DNA from: Parvularia atlantis
Lineage: Eukaryota > Opisthokonta > Rotosphaerida
DNA length: 52,993 nt
Assembly: GCA_943704415.1 (NCBI GenBank)
Contig: CALSCO010000804.1
Span: 1-52,993 of the forward strand
Direction of reading: 5' to 3'
Under the pieces are notes generated by a model that saw only the letters and a list, made by a program, of their open reading frames with translations, had not been told where the DNA came from and ran no database searches. Each line of letters opens with the position of its first letter. The stretch's first letter is position 1. Both the position numbers and the translations under genes were made by a program. This document shows, one piece after another, positions 1 to 23,021 of the stretch.

Positions 1-2554
<2,554 letters not shown>

Positions 2555-2602
2555 GCGCGCCAAGCTGCTCCACGTACAACAGCACATGCAACCGGCTCTC
2601 TC

Positions 2603-4184
2603 TCAGTCGACGCCGGCCATGTCCTCCTTGGCCACGGTGACGCGCACGAGCACCGACTTCTCGTAGAAGAACGAGTGCGTGTTGTCGAACGTGAGTTCGA
2701 ACGCCGTCGAGGGCCCGGACACCTTGACGCTGGCCTTGCCGCCGTCGCTGAGCGCGTGCGCCTGCGTGTCTATTGCAGACGCGCGTGTCAACGGCCGCGC
2801 GCAGCAGCGACCCGTGTGGCGCGCACTGTCGACCGTGCTGTCGTGCACGAGCTCGGCCTTGACCGCGACGTCGTATGCGACCGTGGCCCACTCGTATGTG
2901 ACCGTGTCGCCACGCGTCACGGGCACGCGCAGCGTGTGCGTCTTCCACGCCGGCACGGTCACGCGCTGCACGTCGGCCGCGGCGGCCGCGGCGCCCTCGG
3001 CCTCGGCCTCGGTCGCAGCGGCGAACCCGCCGTACCTGGCGCGCGCAGGGGTGAGCACGGCGCCGGAGCGGGCAAGAGCGCGGTCAGCACACTTGGGCGG
3101 CAGCTGCTTGACGTCGATGTAGTCGAGCAGGACGGCGCGGGTGCGCGCCATGCTCGCGAGGATGAACTTGTCGCGCGTGCGCTGCGACACGAACGCCGAC
3201 ATGATGCCGAAGATGTACTCGGCCAGCGTGGGCACACCCACGAAGAACTTGCGCTCGAGCAGCTCCGGGTAGTGGTCTGCCCTGCGTGTCAGCCGAGGGC
3301 GATCGGCGCGGCGCAACCGGCAAGCCGCACCCTGGAAGATCTGGATGATCTTCTTCGACGTAGCCTTGAGGCGCGGATCCATAAACATGGACGCGCCCGT
3401 GTAGTCGTGCACCTTTGCGCGCCGCGTGCGCGGTCAGTGCGTGCTTGTGCGCGCCGACGCCCACCCGTGCCTGCGTGATCGTCTCGAGGCCGTTCTCAAA
3501 GTCGAGCAGGTCGATCGCGCGCTCCATCAGCTGCACGCGCCAGCGCAGGAACACGTCCGGGTTGGCCAAGATGTCCTCCTGCATGATGCTGCCGTAAAAG
3601 TTGTACGTCACGGGCTTGCCTGCGAGGGCGTGCGTGAGCCACGCGGCGGCGGCCCCACGTGGAGCGGGCGGCGAACGCACCGCCCTTGTCGCGGCCGTAG
3701 ATTTGGCCAAGCGCGCTCAGCTGCGCCGAGAACGTCTCGCCCTTGAGAGCGCGCACATCGAACGCCTTGCGCCACTGCGGCGGGCGCTGCGGTCAACTGC
3801 GCCGGCCGGGCCACGTCTGCTGCGCCCCACGTACCTTGAGCGTGCCCACGAGCATGTCGAGCGCCGGCTGCACCTGCAGCTCGCGCGCGCGCAGGAACTT
3901 GAGCAGCACGACCTCCTGCGCCTGCGCGGTGCAGCACGCGTCGGCCACCGTCCGGGCGCCCCCGCCCTCGCACCTTTGTCAGCGCGCCCTCGCCCGAGAC
4001 GCCGGCCAGCGGGACGTTCCACAGGGTCAGGTCGGCCGGGTCGCTCAGCTCGGCCTTGGCGAGCGCTGAACGGCACGGGCGCGGCGGGGGCGCGTCAGTG
4101 CGAGCACTCGACAGCGGCCCGCACGCGCGCACCGTCAGGCAGCGCCGCGCGCAGGGCGCCGAGTGTACCGATCGCGTCAGTCAT
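2603..4184 (-). CDS. SEC14-like lipid-transfer protein: CRAL-TRIO-N, CRAL-TRIO, GOLD
   Basis: SEC14-family proteins carry phosphatidylinositol or other lipids between membranes; the GOLD domain is a beta-sandwich for protein or membrane contacts. The minus-strand gene starts MTDAIGTLGALRAALP. A CRAL-TRIO-N helix bundle is visible as VVLLKFLRARELQVQPALDM (around 3850-3910). The lipid-binding domain contains KPVTYNFYGSIMQEDIL, IDLLDFENGLETITQ, ASMFMDPRLKATSKKIIQIF, DHYPELLERKFFVGVPTL and IDVKQLPPK followed by YGGF; the last is the SEC14L/patellin-type exit motif. The GOLD domain (around 2603-2960) has VTVPAWKTHTLRVPV, VTYEWATVAYDV and FELTFDNTHSFFYEKSVLVR. The domain order resembles vertebrate SEC14L and plant patellins. 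An Ala/Glu linker joins the last two domains. The stop lies 48 bp from the METTL14 stop (convergent), and the start faces the myosin gene. Confidence 0.87.
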
Positions 4185-4613
4185 CGTTCCTGGCCTACAA
4201 CAAATCGGCGCGAGTATGTGAATCGTTTTCTACGCGTGTGGGGTACTCGAAAAACGAAGGACGCCGCGGCGCTGCTCCCTCACTCCACGCCGCTGGCGCA
4301 TCTGCCCGTGCCGCCGGCGCACCCGCTGCGCGCGTCGCTCGCGCGTGCCGCCGTGGCCGTGGAGGGTTGCGCGCCTGGCGTGTGCGCGGCCGCGGTCGCG
4401 TTGTGCCGATCGAGATTTTCCTCTCACTCGTGTCGGTCCTCGCAACGTGCACGCGGCCCGCTCAGGCTCGCTGTCTGTCTGCGCCGCCCGGGCTGCGCGC
4501 GCGCGCGCCGATAGAGACACTCACGCGCACGGTGCGGTCGCGCGCGGCAGGCTGCAGTCCCCCCCACGCACACGCGCGCGCACACCACCGCGCCAGCCGG
4601 GCAACAAGTGACC
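4185..4613. other. Divergent intergenic region between SEC14-GOLD and myosin II
   Basis: These 429 bp separate two start codons pointing away from each other. The part next to the SEC14-like gene (about 4190-4260) is less GC-rich than the rest and is the likeliest core promoter area. The remainder is CG-rich and ends in ACCATGG, the myosin start context. I see no convincing ORF, RNA gene or repeat. A 5' UTR exon of myosin is possible. Confidence 0.5.
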
Positions 4614-15396
<10,783 letters not shown>

Positions 15397-15543
15397 GCGG
15401 GCGCGCATGCCCGAGCAGCGACAAGTTGCGACAATTGGTGGCGTGCGTTCGTGTGTGAGCTCTCTCGTTGTGCGTGGCATGTTGTGCACGTGTCTTTGCA
15501 GTGGTCAAAAATCATCAAGACAGACAACGGGAAGAAGAAAGGA

Positions 15544-17839
15544 TCAGGCGAACGGGTTGGTCTTGGCCGGCACCGTCGGCGCCGCAAAAGGGTTGTTTGC
15601 GGCGGGCGCGCCAAACGCGCCGCTACCCGAGGCAGACGCGAAGGGGTTGGTCGGCGCGCCGTACATCTGCGCGGCCGGTGCCGAGGCGCCCCAGCCGGGG
15701 GCCGGCTGCATCGCGTACGGCGCACCGAAAGGCTGTGCGCGCGCGGCGCAAGATTGGCACGCGAACACGCTGCGGCGCGCGATGCGCACCGTCTGCTGTG
15801 GTGCGGCGGCGTACTGTGGCCCGGCCGGGAAGCCAAACGCACCCATCTGCTGCGGTTGGCCAAACTGCGGCTGCTGGCCGAACGGCTGGCCAAACGCGCC
15901 CTGCTGCGGCTGGCCAAATGCGCCCTGCTGCTGGCCAAAGGGCTGGCGTGCACGTGTTGAGCACGCTCGCGTTGTGCCGCAAGCCGCACGACGGCACGTA
16001 CCGGCGCACCAAAGCCGCCGCCACCGCCGCCAAACGGCTGCGACGCGACCGCGAGAATGGCCTGCTTCTTTGTCTCGACGACGGGCGGCGGTTCGTCAAA
16101 GCTGAGCAGGTCCATCTCGGCCGCCTTCTTGGCGGGCGCGGGTGCCGGTGCCGGCTGCATACGCGGCTGTTGTTGTTGTTGCTGCTGCTGCTGCTGCGGT
16201 GCCGCCGTGACGCGGGTGCTGCCAAACGCGCCAAAGTCGTCAAAGCCGGCGGCGGCCTTCTGCTTGGCCGGCGCGGGTGCGCGCGCGGTCGAGAAGGCGT
16301 CAAAGTCGTCGAAATCACCACGGCTGGCCGCAGGCTTGGCGGCAGCCGCGACGGACGCGGAGGTCTTGCTGCCTGCCCGGGGCGTCAGCTGTTTGTGCAG
16401 CGACGCCGCCCGCGTACCGCTCGGCGAAAAGGCGTCGTCAAAGTCGCTGCCGCTGCCGGGCGCGTCGTTCAAGTGCAGGCGTTGGATGGGCGGCAAATCG
16501 TCGTTGGATGGCGCGGCGATGTTGCCGTCGATGTACGCCTGGAGCGAGTCGACGAGGGTGGCCGGAGGCTGTGACGCGGCGATGAGCTGCGCGAGCGTGG
16601 CGGGGTTGCGAGGTGGCGGGCGCGCGCGCACCGCCTTGAGCACGGGGATGTTGAGCTCGCGCGTGCCATCGTGGTTGCGGCCGACGTCGAGGAATTCGAT
16701 CACCTGCGCCGTGTACTTGACAAACGCCTTGTAGGCAGCGAGCGCGTTCTTGGCGACGTCCTTGGGCAGCTTGAAGTAGAACTCTGGGCACGCCGCGCGG
16801 CATGAGGCGCGAGTGGGGGCGCGCGACCGGCGGGACTCACCGAGCAGGTTGATGATGCCCTCGTTGAGCGAGTGGTACAGGCGCAGCAGGTCACGCACGA
16901 GCAGCTTGTACACCTCGAGCACGATCACGTTGTCGAGGTCGGTGCGCACATACTTGCACTCGAGCAGCGCGGCCATCTGCGGCGCGTAGCGCACGTTGGT
17001 CGCGCACTCACCACGACGATCGCACGGCACACGTCACCTGGCGCATGATCAAGTTGAGCAGGCGGATGAGTGCGTCCGGATCGGACCGGGCCGTGAGCTT
17101 GTTGGCCCTCTCGAGGCTGCCGCGCGGCGCGTGAGCGGCCGCGCACAGCGATCCGTTGGCGATGCCCGCACCTCTCGCGCACAAAGTCCATCTGCGCCTC
17201 CTTGAATGTCGCGGCCTTCTCTTCAAGGTACTGCGCGTACTTGCTGATGCCGGAGGCGTACGAGATGCCTGCGCGCCGCGCCCGTAAGCCTTCCCCTCGG
17301 CAAAGCGCGCGGGCGCGGCACCGTCGAGGCTGCAGCGCTCGCGGAACGAGCTCATGTTGAGGATCTGCGGCGAGAGCGCGACAAACTTCATGGCGCGCGA
17401 GTCGCTGCGGCCCGTGTGAGGCCAGGCGCACGAGAAGAGGGGGGTCCGCCGCCGCCCGCCGCCCGCACCGGTCGCGCATGATCTCGTGCGTGACAATGAG
17501 CGCCTTGTACGCGACCATCCAGCTCTTGGTGCTGTAGCGCTCGCTCAGAAAGTCAAACAGCTCGGCGAGCAGCTGCTTGCGGTCGGCGGCGGCGTCCTTG
17601 ATGGCTGCGGCGCGGCGCCGGGGGTCGGCGGCCCACGAAGCGCAACAGGAGAAACGTTGCCGCACTCTGCAGGTGCTTCGGCTTGGGCGGCGCGACGTCG
17701 TGGTTCGTCGCCTTGACCACGGCCGTGTCCAGCTCGGAGCCGGACGCGCGCAGCACGCGCAGCGTGTCCTGGGCGCGGCACGACGTCAGGGCGGGCGCGG
17801 CAAACGGCGAGACGCGGCCGCGCGGACCTTGCCCGACAT
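15544..17839 (-). CDS. AP180/CALM (PICALM)-type clathrin assembly protein with ANTH domain
   Basis: AP180/CALM proteins bind PI(4,5)P2 through an N-terminal ANTH domain and recruit clathrin and cargo at the plasma membrane. The minus-strand gene begins with the tiny exon MSGK. The ANTH domain follows: GSELDTAVVKATNHDVAPPK (family form KATxHxxxxPKxKHL), KSWMVAYKALIVTHEIMR, RDLLRLYHSLNEGIINLLG, FYFKLPKDVAKNALAAYKAF and VIEFLDVGRNHD. The C-terminal half is disordered, with repeated D[FD]D[AD]F-like acidic-Phe motifs (FDDAF, FDDFDAF, FDDFGAF) that would bind AP-2 or clathrin. It also has LLSFDEPPPVVE (a clathrin-box-like site), a 10-Gln tract, QPFG repeats, and NPF motifs at the very end (TNPFASASG, NNPFAAP, TNPFA-stop) that would bind EH domains. 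At least eight introns are visible. The stop is 147 bp beyond the myosin stop (convergent). Confidence 0.92.
16168..16197. repeat. Trinucleotide repeat encoding poly-Gln in AP180
   Basis: Four TTG/TGT-phase and six CTG-phase triplets on the plus strand encode ten Gln on the minus strand, in the disordered tail of the AP180-like protein. It is coding and in frame. Confidence 0.85.
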
Positions 17840-17994
17840 CCACCGGTCGAGCGTCGAGTCAAAAATCGACTCGACACGCTTTGATGGTCGTGCCAGAAAC
17901 TGGCACATGCACTTTCTTTCGCGAACGTGAGCAGCGGGCGCTGACAGGTGCGGTGCGGAAATCACCGCAGTACACAAAAAGCGGCCGCTGCGCA

Positions 17995-20211
17995 ATGAGT
18001 CGCGACGGTGTTACCGTTCGCCTGAAGTCCGACGACTCCTCGGATCAGGCCCGCGATGCGGCCCAGCGAGCGCAAGACAAGCCCACGGCAGCCGCGGCCG
18101 AGGGCGCTCAAGTTTCGCCCTCTGCCGACGTCGTCGACCAGGTGGAGAAGGAGTTCAGCATTCTCACTCTCAGTCCCGATCCCCGTCAGTGGTCCGTTGC
18201 CGACGTCTGCTCGACATGGCTCCCATCAGTCGGCCTCGGCGAGCACGCGGTCCTTTTCAGGCAGAAGGGTGTACATGGCAGCGATTTGCTTCGCCTCAAT
18301 GCTGACGTCAAGTTGCGCGACGAGCTCGGCATTACTGACGCAGGCAAGCGTATGCCGATTCGCGTGGCGCTCGGAGACGTGGCAACACTAGTCGTCGGCC
18401 TCTCTTTGGGCACCACCGTTACCGCCAGGACCGTGCCGCCTCCTGCACCGCATGCGGACTCGTACAGCGACAAGGCGCGCCACACTGCTTACCTGGACAG
18501 CAACAGGCTGAACGGAGATGAGATTCTTGGCAACAACGGCTTTGACGAGGCGTGCATCGTGGCGACCTCCAAGCTCGACCGTGCTTTGCAGTACCTTGAC
18601 AAAGAGTCGCCGCTGCTGTACATCCGCGCCCCGCCAGGGTCGGGCAAAACTGTCTTTGGTGTGAAGCTGGTGAAGAGGCTCATTGCCGACGGCAAGACTG
18701 TGTACTACTACAGCCTCAACGGCCTCGACACGCGGAAGGACGCAACGACCATGGACGGTTTTGACAAAGTCCTGCAGGACAAGCATAGAAATCTCCCGGG
18801 TGCGTCGTGGAGCGACATCTTGTACCGGTGTGCGTCTGAGTTTGAGGACATCTACGTCGTCATGGACAAAGCACAGACGCTGTTCCAGCAGGCCGACACA
18901 TCTGACGCACGGCGCGCGGACTTTGCGTTCTTCTGGGCCACTTTCAAGACGAAGAGCCCTGCGCTGCACGTCCTTTTCCTGGCGTCATACGGCTACGCTG
19001 ACGAATCGACGAATCAGAGGGCGGGCTCGCCGGCGGAGCTTCGCAACGCCAGACTTCTCGGCTTTGACTTTTTGCAGCTGACCGAGGACGAGTTCCGCGA
19101 GGCGACGGAGACGAGGGCCAGTCGACGTGACAAAAAGCCAGTCACTATCCACCCCTCGGTCATGCACGAGATCTACGTGGGCGCGGCCGGGCACGCTCGC
19201 ACTCTGCGGGCCGCTACGGATGCCATCCACAACAACGGCGGGCCTCAGCGTCTCGACAGCGAGGAGCGTCAGTTGAAGTTTGTCCGCGACGAACAGGGAG
19301 TCTTCTTCAGCACCGTGGTGGCTGCGCGCCCGTTGACAGATTTCCGTCTCATGTTCGATTCGGACGAGCTAAATTTCGAGGACAGGTGCACCTTGCTGCG
19401 GTACGCGGCGGGCACCGACAGCCACATCATTGTCCCGTCTACGTTGGGCCAGAAGCTCGTCGCGATGGGCCTGTTTCACACGTCGGGGAGAGACTTTGAG
19501 ATGCTCAGCATCCTCAGCCCCTACGCCCGCGAGGCGCTGCGGCAGTACTGCCGGTCGTACAAGATCACCGACAAGCGTCTCGAAAAGTATGCCGCCGATC
19601 AAATAGCTTACCGGACTCTGTCGGAGAGCGAGCGCGCGTTCATTCCCGTGGTCGATGTGCCGTATGAGCAGCTGTTTGCCGAGCTCACCATCATGGGTAT
19701 CGCCCGCATGAGCCGGGTTGCCCTGCAAAGGACGGTCGTAAGAGACGTCGAGCTGACCAACAACCCCGTCGAGGCCATCTTTCAGCACCAATTTGGCGCC
19801 AGCATAAACACTCTGATGCCAGTCGGGAAAGGCGCCGTCCAACACTTCAGCGCGGAAGCTGGGCGCGAAATCAAAGCAGCATGCAAAGTTGACTTTCATC
19901 TCAACAGCCGCTTCAACTTCCTGTGGGAGCTCGTGCGCGGCAACGACAGCATTCCGGAACACCTGTCGCGCTTCCATCCCGTCTCGGCTACGAAGAAGTA
20001 CCCACGCGAGAGCGAATACCGAGCGTACTGGCGGCACGATCGACCGCCGCCGACGTGGGCTGTGATCGACTTCCGGTCAAACAAGCCATTGGCGAGTGCC
20101 ATGCATGACAATGTCTGGTACGTCGTGTACGCGGCCGACTTTGCGTCCTTCAGCATCATGCGCACTGTGCAAAACGACATCTGGACGACCACCCTTCCCT
20201 TCGCCCCGTGA
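17995..20211 (+). CDS. Intronless SAM domain + P-loop NTPase + REase-fold protein of the Crinkler/RHS class
   Basis: One uninterrupted 738-codon frame; all directly neighbouring genes are split. Residues ~64-130 form a SAM domain (WSVADVCSTWL, GSDLLRLNADVKLRDELGI). Residues ~183-420 are a P-loop NTPase, with Walker A APPGSGKT at 212-219 and Walker B IYVVMDKAQ at 286-294, followed by an all-helical part. Residues ~590-720 match the Crinkler-type restriction-endonuclease-like domain: VEAIFQHQF (E593), EAGREI, KVDFHL (D633), WELVRGND (E645), PEHLSRF and AVIDFR. This NTPase-nuclease architecture is known from oomycete/chytrid CRN effectors and trypanosome RHS proteins. There is no signal peptide and no LFLAK-type header; the SAM domain takes the N-terminal place. 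It looks whole. An in-frame ATG at 17884 would add 37 residues, but 17995 is better separated from AP180. Role inferred: nuclear effector or intragenomic-conflict protein; nuclease activity is unproven. Confidence 0.8.
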   Translation: MSRDGVTVRLKSDDSSDQARDAAQRAQDKPTAAAAEGAQVSPSADVVDQVEKEFSILTLSPDPRQWSVADVCSTWLPSVGLGEHAVLFRQKGVHGSDLLRLNADVKLRDELGITDAGKRMPIRVALGDVATLVVGLSLGTTVTARTVPPPAPHADSYSDKARHTAYLDSNRLNGDEILGNNGFDEACIVATSKLDRALQYLDKESPLLYIRAPPGSGKTVFGVKLVKRLIADGKTVYYYSLNGLDTRKDATTMDGFDKVLQDKHRNLPGASWSDILYRCASEFEDIYVVMDKAQTLFQQADTSDARRADFAFFWATFKTKSPALHVLFLASYGYADESTNQRAGSPAELRNARLLGFDFLQLTEDEFREATETRASRRDKKPVTIHPSVMHEIYVGAAGHARTLRAATDAIHNNGGPQRLDSEERQLKFVRDEQGVFFSTVVAARPLTDFRLMFDSDELNFEDRCTLLRYAAGTDSHIIVPSTLGQKLVAMGLFHTSGRDFEMLSILSPYAREALRQYCRSYKITDKRLEKYAADQIAYRTLSESERAFIPVVDVPYEQLFAELTIMGIARMSRVALQRTVVRDVELTNNPVEAIFQHQFGASINTLMPVGKGAVQHFSAEAGREIKAACKVDFHLNSRFNFLWELVRGNDSIPEHLSRFHPVSATKKYPRESEYRAYWRHDRPPPTWAVIDFRSNKPLASAMHDNVWYVVYAADFASFSIMRTVQNDIWTTTLPFAP

Positions 20212-20435
20212 GTGTCGCTCTTTCTCCTGTGTACTTTGATTACGTACTAAGAGTCACAAGCTGCCACTCAGGCTGGTGGGCCCCGGCCGCGAGGCTTGAA
20301 CAGTTGAAGTTTACCTGTCGTGCACGCCCTCGCCCCCCACCGTATTCAGTGTGGCGGACAGTCACTGATTCGTGGCACGTGTTTCGTCTCACCATCCCCG
20401 GTGGCAGGCTCTCGCACGCGCTTCGACCGCACACG

Positions 20436-22396
20436 ATGGATACGGAGACCTTCAGGCGCGAGGGCCACGCGCTGGTCGACTTCATCGCCGACTACTACAC
20501 GCGCCTTGCGCGCGACGAGTACCCCGTGCTGTCCACGGTGCAGCCCGGGTACCTCGCGAAGCTGCTGCCGGCCGAGTGCCCGCAGGGTGCGCATGCGATG
20601 CCGTGCCACGCGATGCGGCCACGCCTCACGCGGGTGCGCACAACCAGAGCCCGAGCCGTTCGCCGCGGTGCAGCGCGACCTCGTCGACAAGATCATGCCC
20701 GGCGTCACGCACTGGCAGAGCCCCAGCTTCTTCGCCTACTTCCCGGCCAACGCGTCCTTCCCGGCCATGCTGGGCGACATGGTTTCGGGCATGATCAACT
20801 GCATCGGCTTCAACTGGGTATGCTGCGCATCGGGCGTGTGACCGGCTGCGCCGCGAGCTCAGGCGCGTCGCAGGTGTGCAGCCCGGCCTGCACCGAGCTC
20901 GAGACGGTCACGCTCGACTGGATGGCGCGCCTGCTCGAGCTCCCGGCCAAGTTTATGTCCAGCGGCACGGGCGGCGGCGTAATCCAGGTGCGGGCGCGCT
21001 GTCGTGCAGGCTGCGGTGCTGAGGGCTGCGGGCCGCAGGGCACGGCGAGCGAGGCCGTGATTGTGTGCATGCTCGCCGCCCGCAAGCGCACCAGCAAGCG
21101 CCACGCCGACGTCGAGGCCGGCGTGCTCAACGCGCGGCTGGTGGCGTACGCCTCGGCGCAGGCGCACTCGAGCGTGAAGAAGGCCGCGATGGTGGCTAAC
21201 GTGCTCATGCGTGACGTGCCCGCACGCGACGACTTCTCGATCGACACGGAGCGGCTCGCGGCGATGATCGAGGTGCGGGCGTGCGCCACGTGCACGCGTG
21301 CGCGTGCCGCTGAGACCACGGGCGCCGGCCGCAGGAGGACATCGCCAAGGGCCTGTTGCCGTTTTTCGTCTGCGGCACGATCGGCACCACGAGCTCGGGC
21401 GCGGTCGACCACATCGGCGTGATCGGCAAGATCGGTGCGCGCGCCGTGCAGTGCGCCTTGCAGTGTGCTCACGCTGCCGCGGCGCGGTGCAGCCGAGGCG
21501 CACGACCTGTGGTTTCACGTCGACGCGGCCTGGGCGGGCTCGGCCGCCGTGTGCCCGGAGCACCGCCACCTGCTGCGCGGGCTGGACCTGGCCACGTCGT
21601 ACAACTTCAATATGCACAAGGTACGCCGCACGGGGATGCGGTGCCGCGCGCACGTGATCCGCTGACGGCGCCGCCGCAGTGGCTCCTGACCAACTTTGAC
21701 TGCTCGCTGCTCTGGGTCGAGCGGCGCAGCGACCTGCTTGACGCGTTCTCGATCACGCCCGAGTACCTGCGCAACAAGGCGTCCGAGTCGGGTGCGCGCC
21801 GTGGGTGCGCGCACGCCGTTGACGCCGCGCGCCCGCGCAGGCCTCGTGACCGACTACCGCGACTGGCAGCTGCCGCTCGGGCGGCGCTTCCGCTCGCTCA
21901 AGATGTGGTTTGTGATGCGCTGCTACGGCGTGTCGGGCCTGCAGGCGCACATCCGCAAGGTCGGCGTGCGCGCTGCCTTGTGGCGCGCGGCGGCGGCTGA
22001 CGCGTTCGAGCCGCGCGCAGCACATCACGCAGGCCGAGCTGTTCGAGTCGCTCGTGCGCGGCGACGAGCGCTTCGAGCTGGTCGCGCCGCGGTCGCTGTC
22101 GCTGGTGTGCTTCCGCCTTGTGCCGCCAGCGAGCGCGAACGCCTCGGCCGATCAGGTGGACGAGCTCAACCGCAAGTTTGAGGACACCGTCAGTGCGTGG
22201 CGTCGCGCGGGCTGCGATGCGCTGCTCACTCTTGTGTGCGCGCACGGCAGATACGCGCGGCGTGTTCATCATCCACACGTCGCTCGCCGGCAAGTACGTC
22301 CTGCGCTTCGTCCCGGGCTCGCCCTGGACCGAGGAGCGGCACGTCCGCGCGGCCTTTGCGACGTTCCAGCAGGTCGCCAGCGAGCTCCTTGTTTAG
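20436..22396 (+). CDS. Aromatic-L-amino-acid decarboxylase (PLP group II decarboxylase)
   Basis: Group II PLP decarboxylases convert aromatic amino acids (DOPA, 5-HTP, Trp, Tyr or His) to amines in the cytosol. The start [20 protein letters not shown] matches the family N-terminus. Hallmarks in order are [48 protein letters not shown] joined to [20 protein letters not shown] (the His stacks on PLP), [24 protein letters not shown] (Asp salt-bridges the PLP nitrogen), and NFNMHK joined by splicing to [13 protein letters not shown]; the Lys is the Schiff-base residue. Then come [20 protein letters not shown] and FVLRF-like YVLRFVPGS near the end. About 10 exons. The sequence resembles animal DDC throughout, including the [15 protein letters not shown] mobile-loop region, but I cannot tell substrate preference (DDC, HDC or TDC). 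It lies 224 bp downstream of the Crinkler-class gene on the same strand. Confidence 0.93.
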
Positions 22397-22804
22397 GCTA
22401 CGGAGCGTCTTGTCGTTTGACCGGGGCAAGCGAAGAGCCTGACGCGATGCGCGCATGCGTACAAATGACAGTTGACCTCCACTCACGCAAGCGAGGCAAC
22501 AGACAGCAGTTGCCTGTACGTACTGCCACTTCACGTTCTTAGGGCAAACGCTGCGCACATAACCGCAAGCGGGTCCTCTGTTGTCGCGCCCGCGCACGTC
22601 GTCGGGTGGCTGGGCGCGCGGTGCGGGTGGGCGCGTGAGCGAGGGGCTGCGTGCTGCGGCGCTCCGGGCTGTGGCGCGCGCGCAGCGCGGCGTGCTGCGT
22701 GCGAGCGGGGGGGGGAGGCCCGTTCTGACGCCGCGCGGCCCAAAACGCACAGCTCAGCGCGCCGGCGGCCGCTCCACCGGCGGCGACACCGCGTCTTCCA
22801 TCAC

Positions 22805-22837
<33 letters not shown>

Positions 22838-23021
22838 GCGTCATCGGCGCGCGCGCCCCGTCCCAGTGCCCGCCCCACCGCCTTCCCCTCCCCCCGCGCG
22901 TCGCTCGCCCGCCCCACCCGCCGCCCCTCGCGAGGCGGGTCATGGACGTGCTAGTGGCCAAGGTGCGCCGCTGTGTGCACCCCAGCCGCAAAGGGACGCT
23001 TACCGCAGCAACGCCCCGCAG
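22397..23021. other. Intergenic/5' region with a CGT triplet repeat
   Basis: The first ~165 bp after the decarboxylase stop are less GC-rich and look like spacer or promoter. The rest is very GC-rich with a G-run near 22709 and ten CGT units at 22806-22835. One plus-strand frame stays open across the second half and joins the downstream gene but has no ATG, so I read it as 5' UTR. No RNA gene or mobile element seen. Confidence 0.5.
22806..22835. repeat. (CGT)10 microsatellite
   Basis: Ten perfect CGT units lie upstream of the proposed start of the F-box/LRR gene. They fall in an open frame reading poly-Arg without an ATG, so they are probably untranslated. Confidence 0.85.

Noticed and set aside
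17683-17994. N-terminal extension of the Crinkler-class frame back to 17683
   Set aside because: This part overlaps the first exons of the AP180 gene on the other strand, and the SAM domain is complete from ATG 17995.
22942-22962. Mini-exon MDVLVAK as start of the F-box/LRR gene
   Set aside because: Joining to the next acceptor puts the downstream exon out of frame; the alternative acceptor would make a 23-nt intron, too short to splice.
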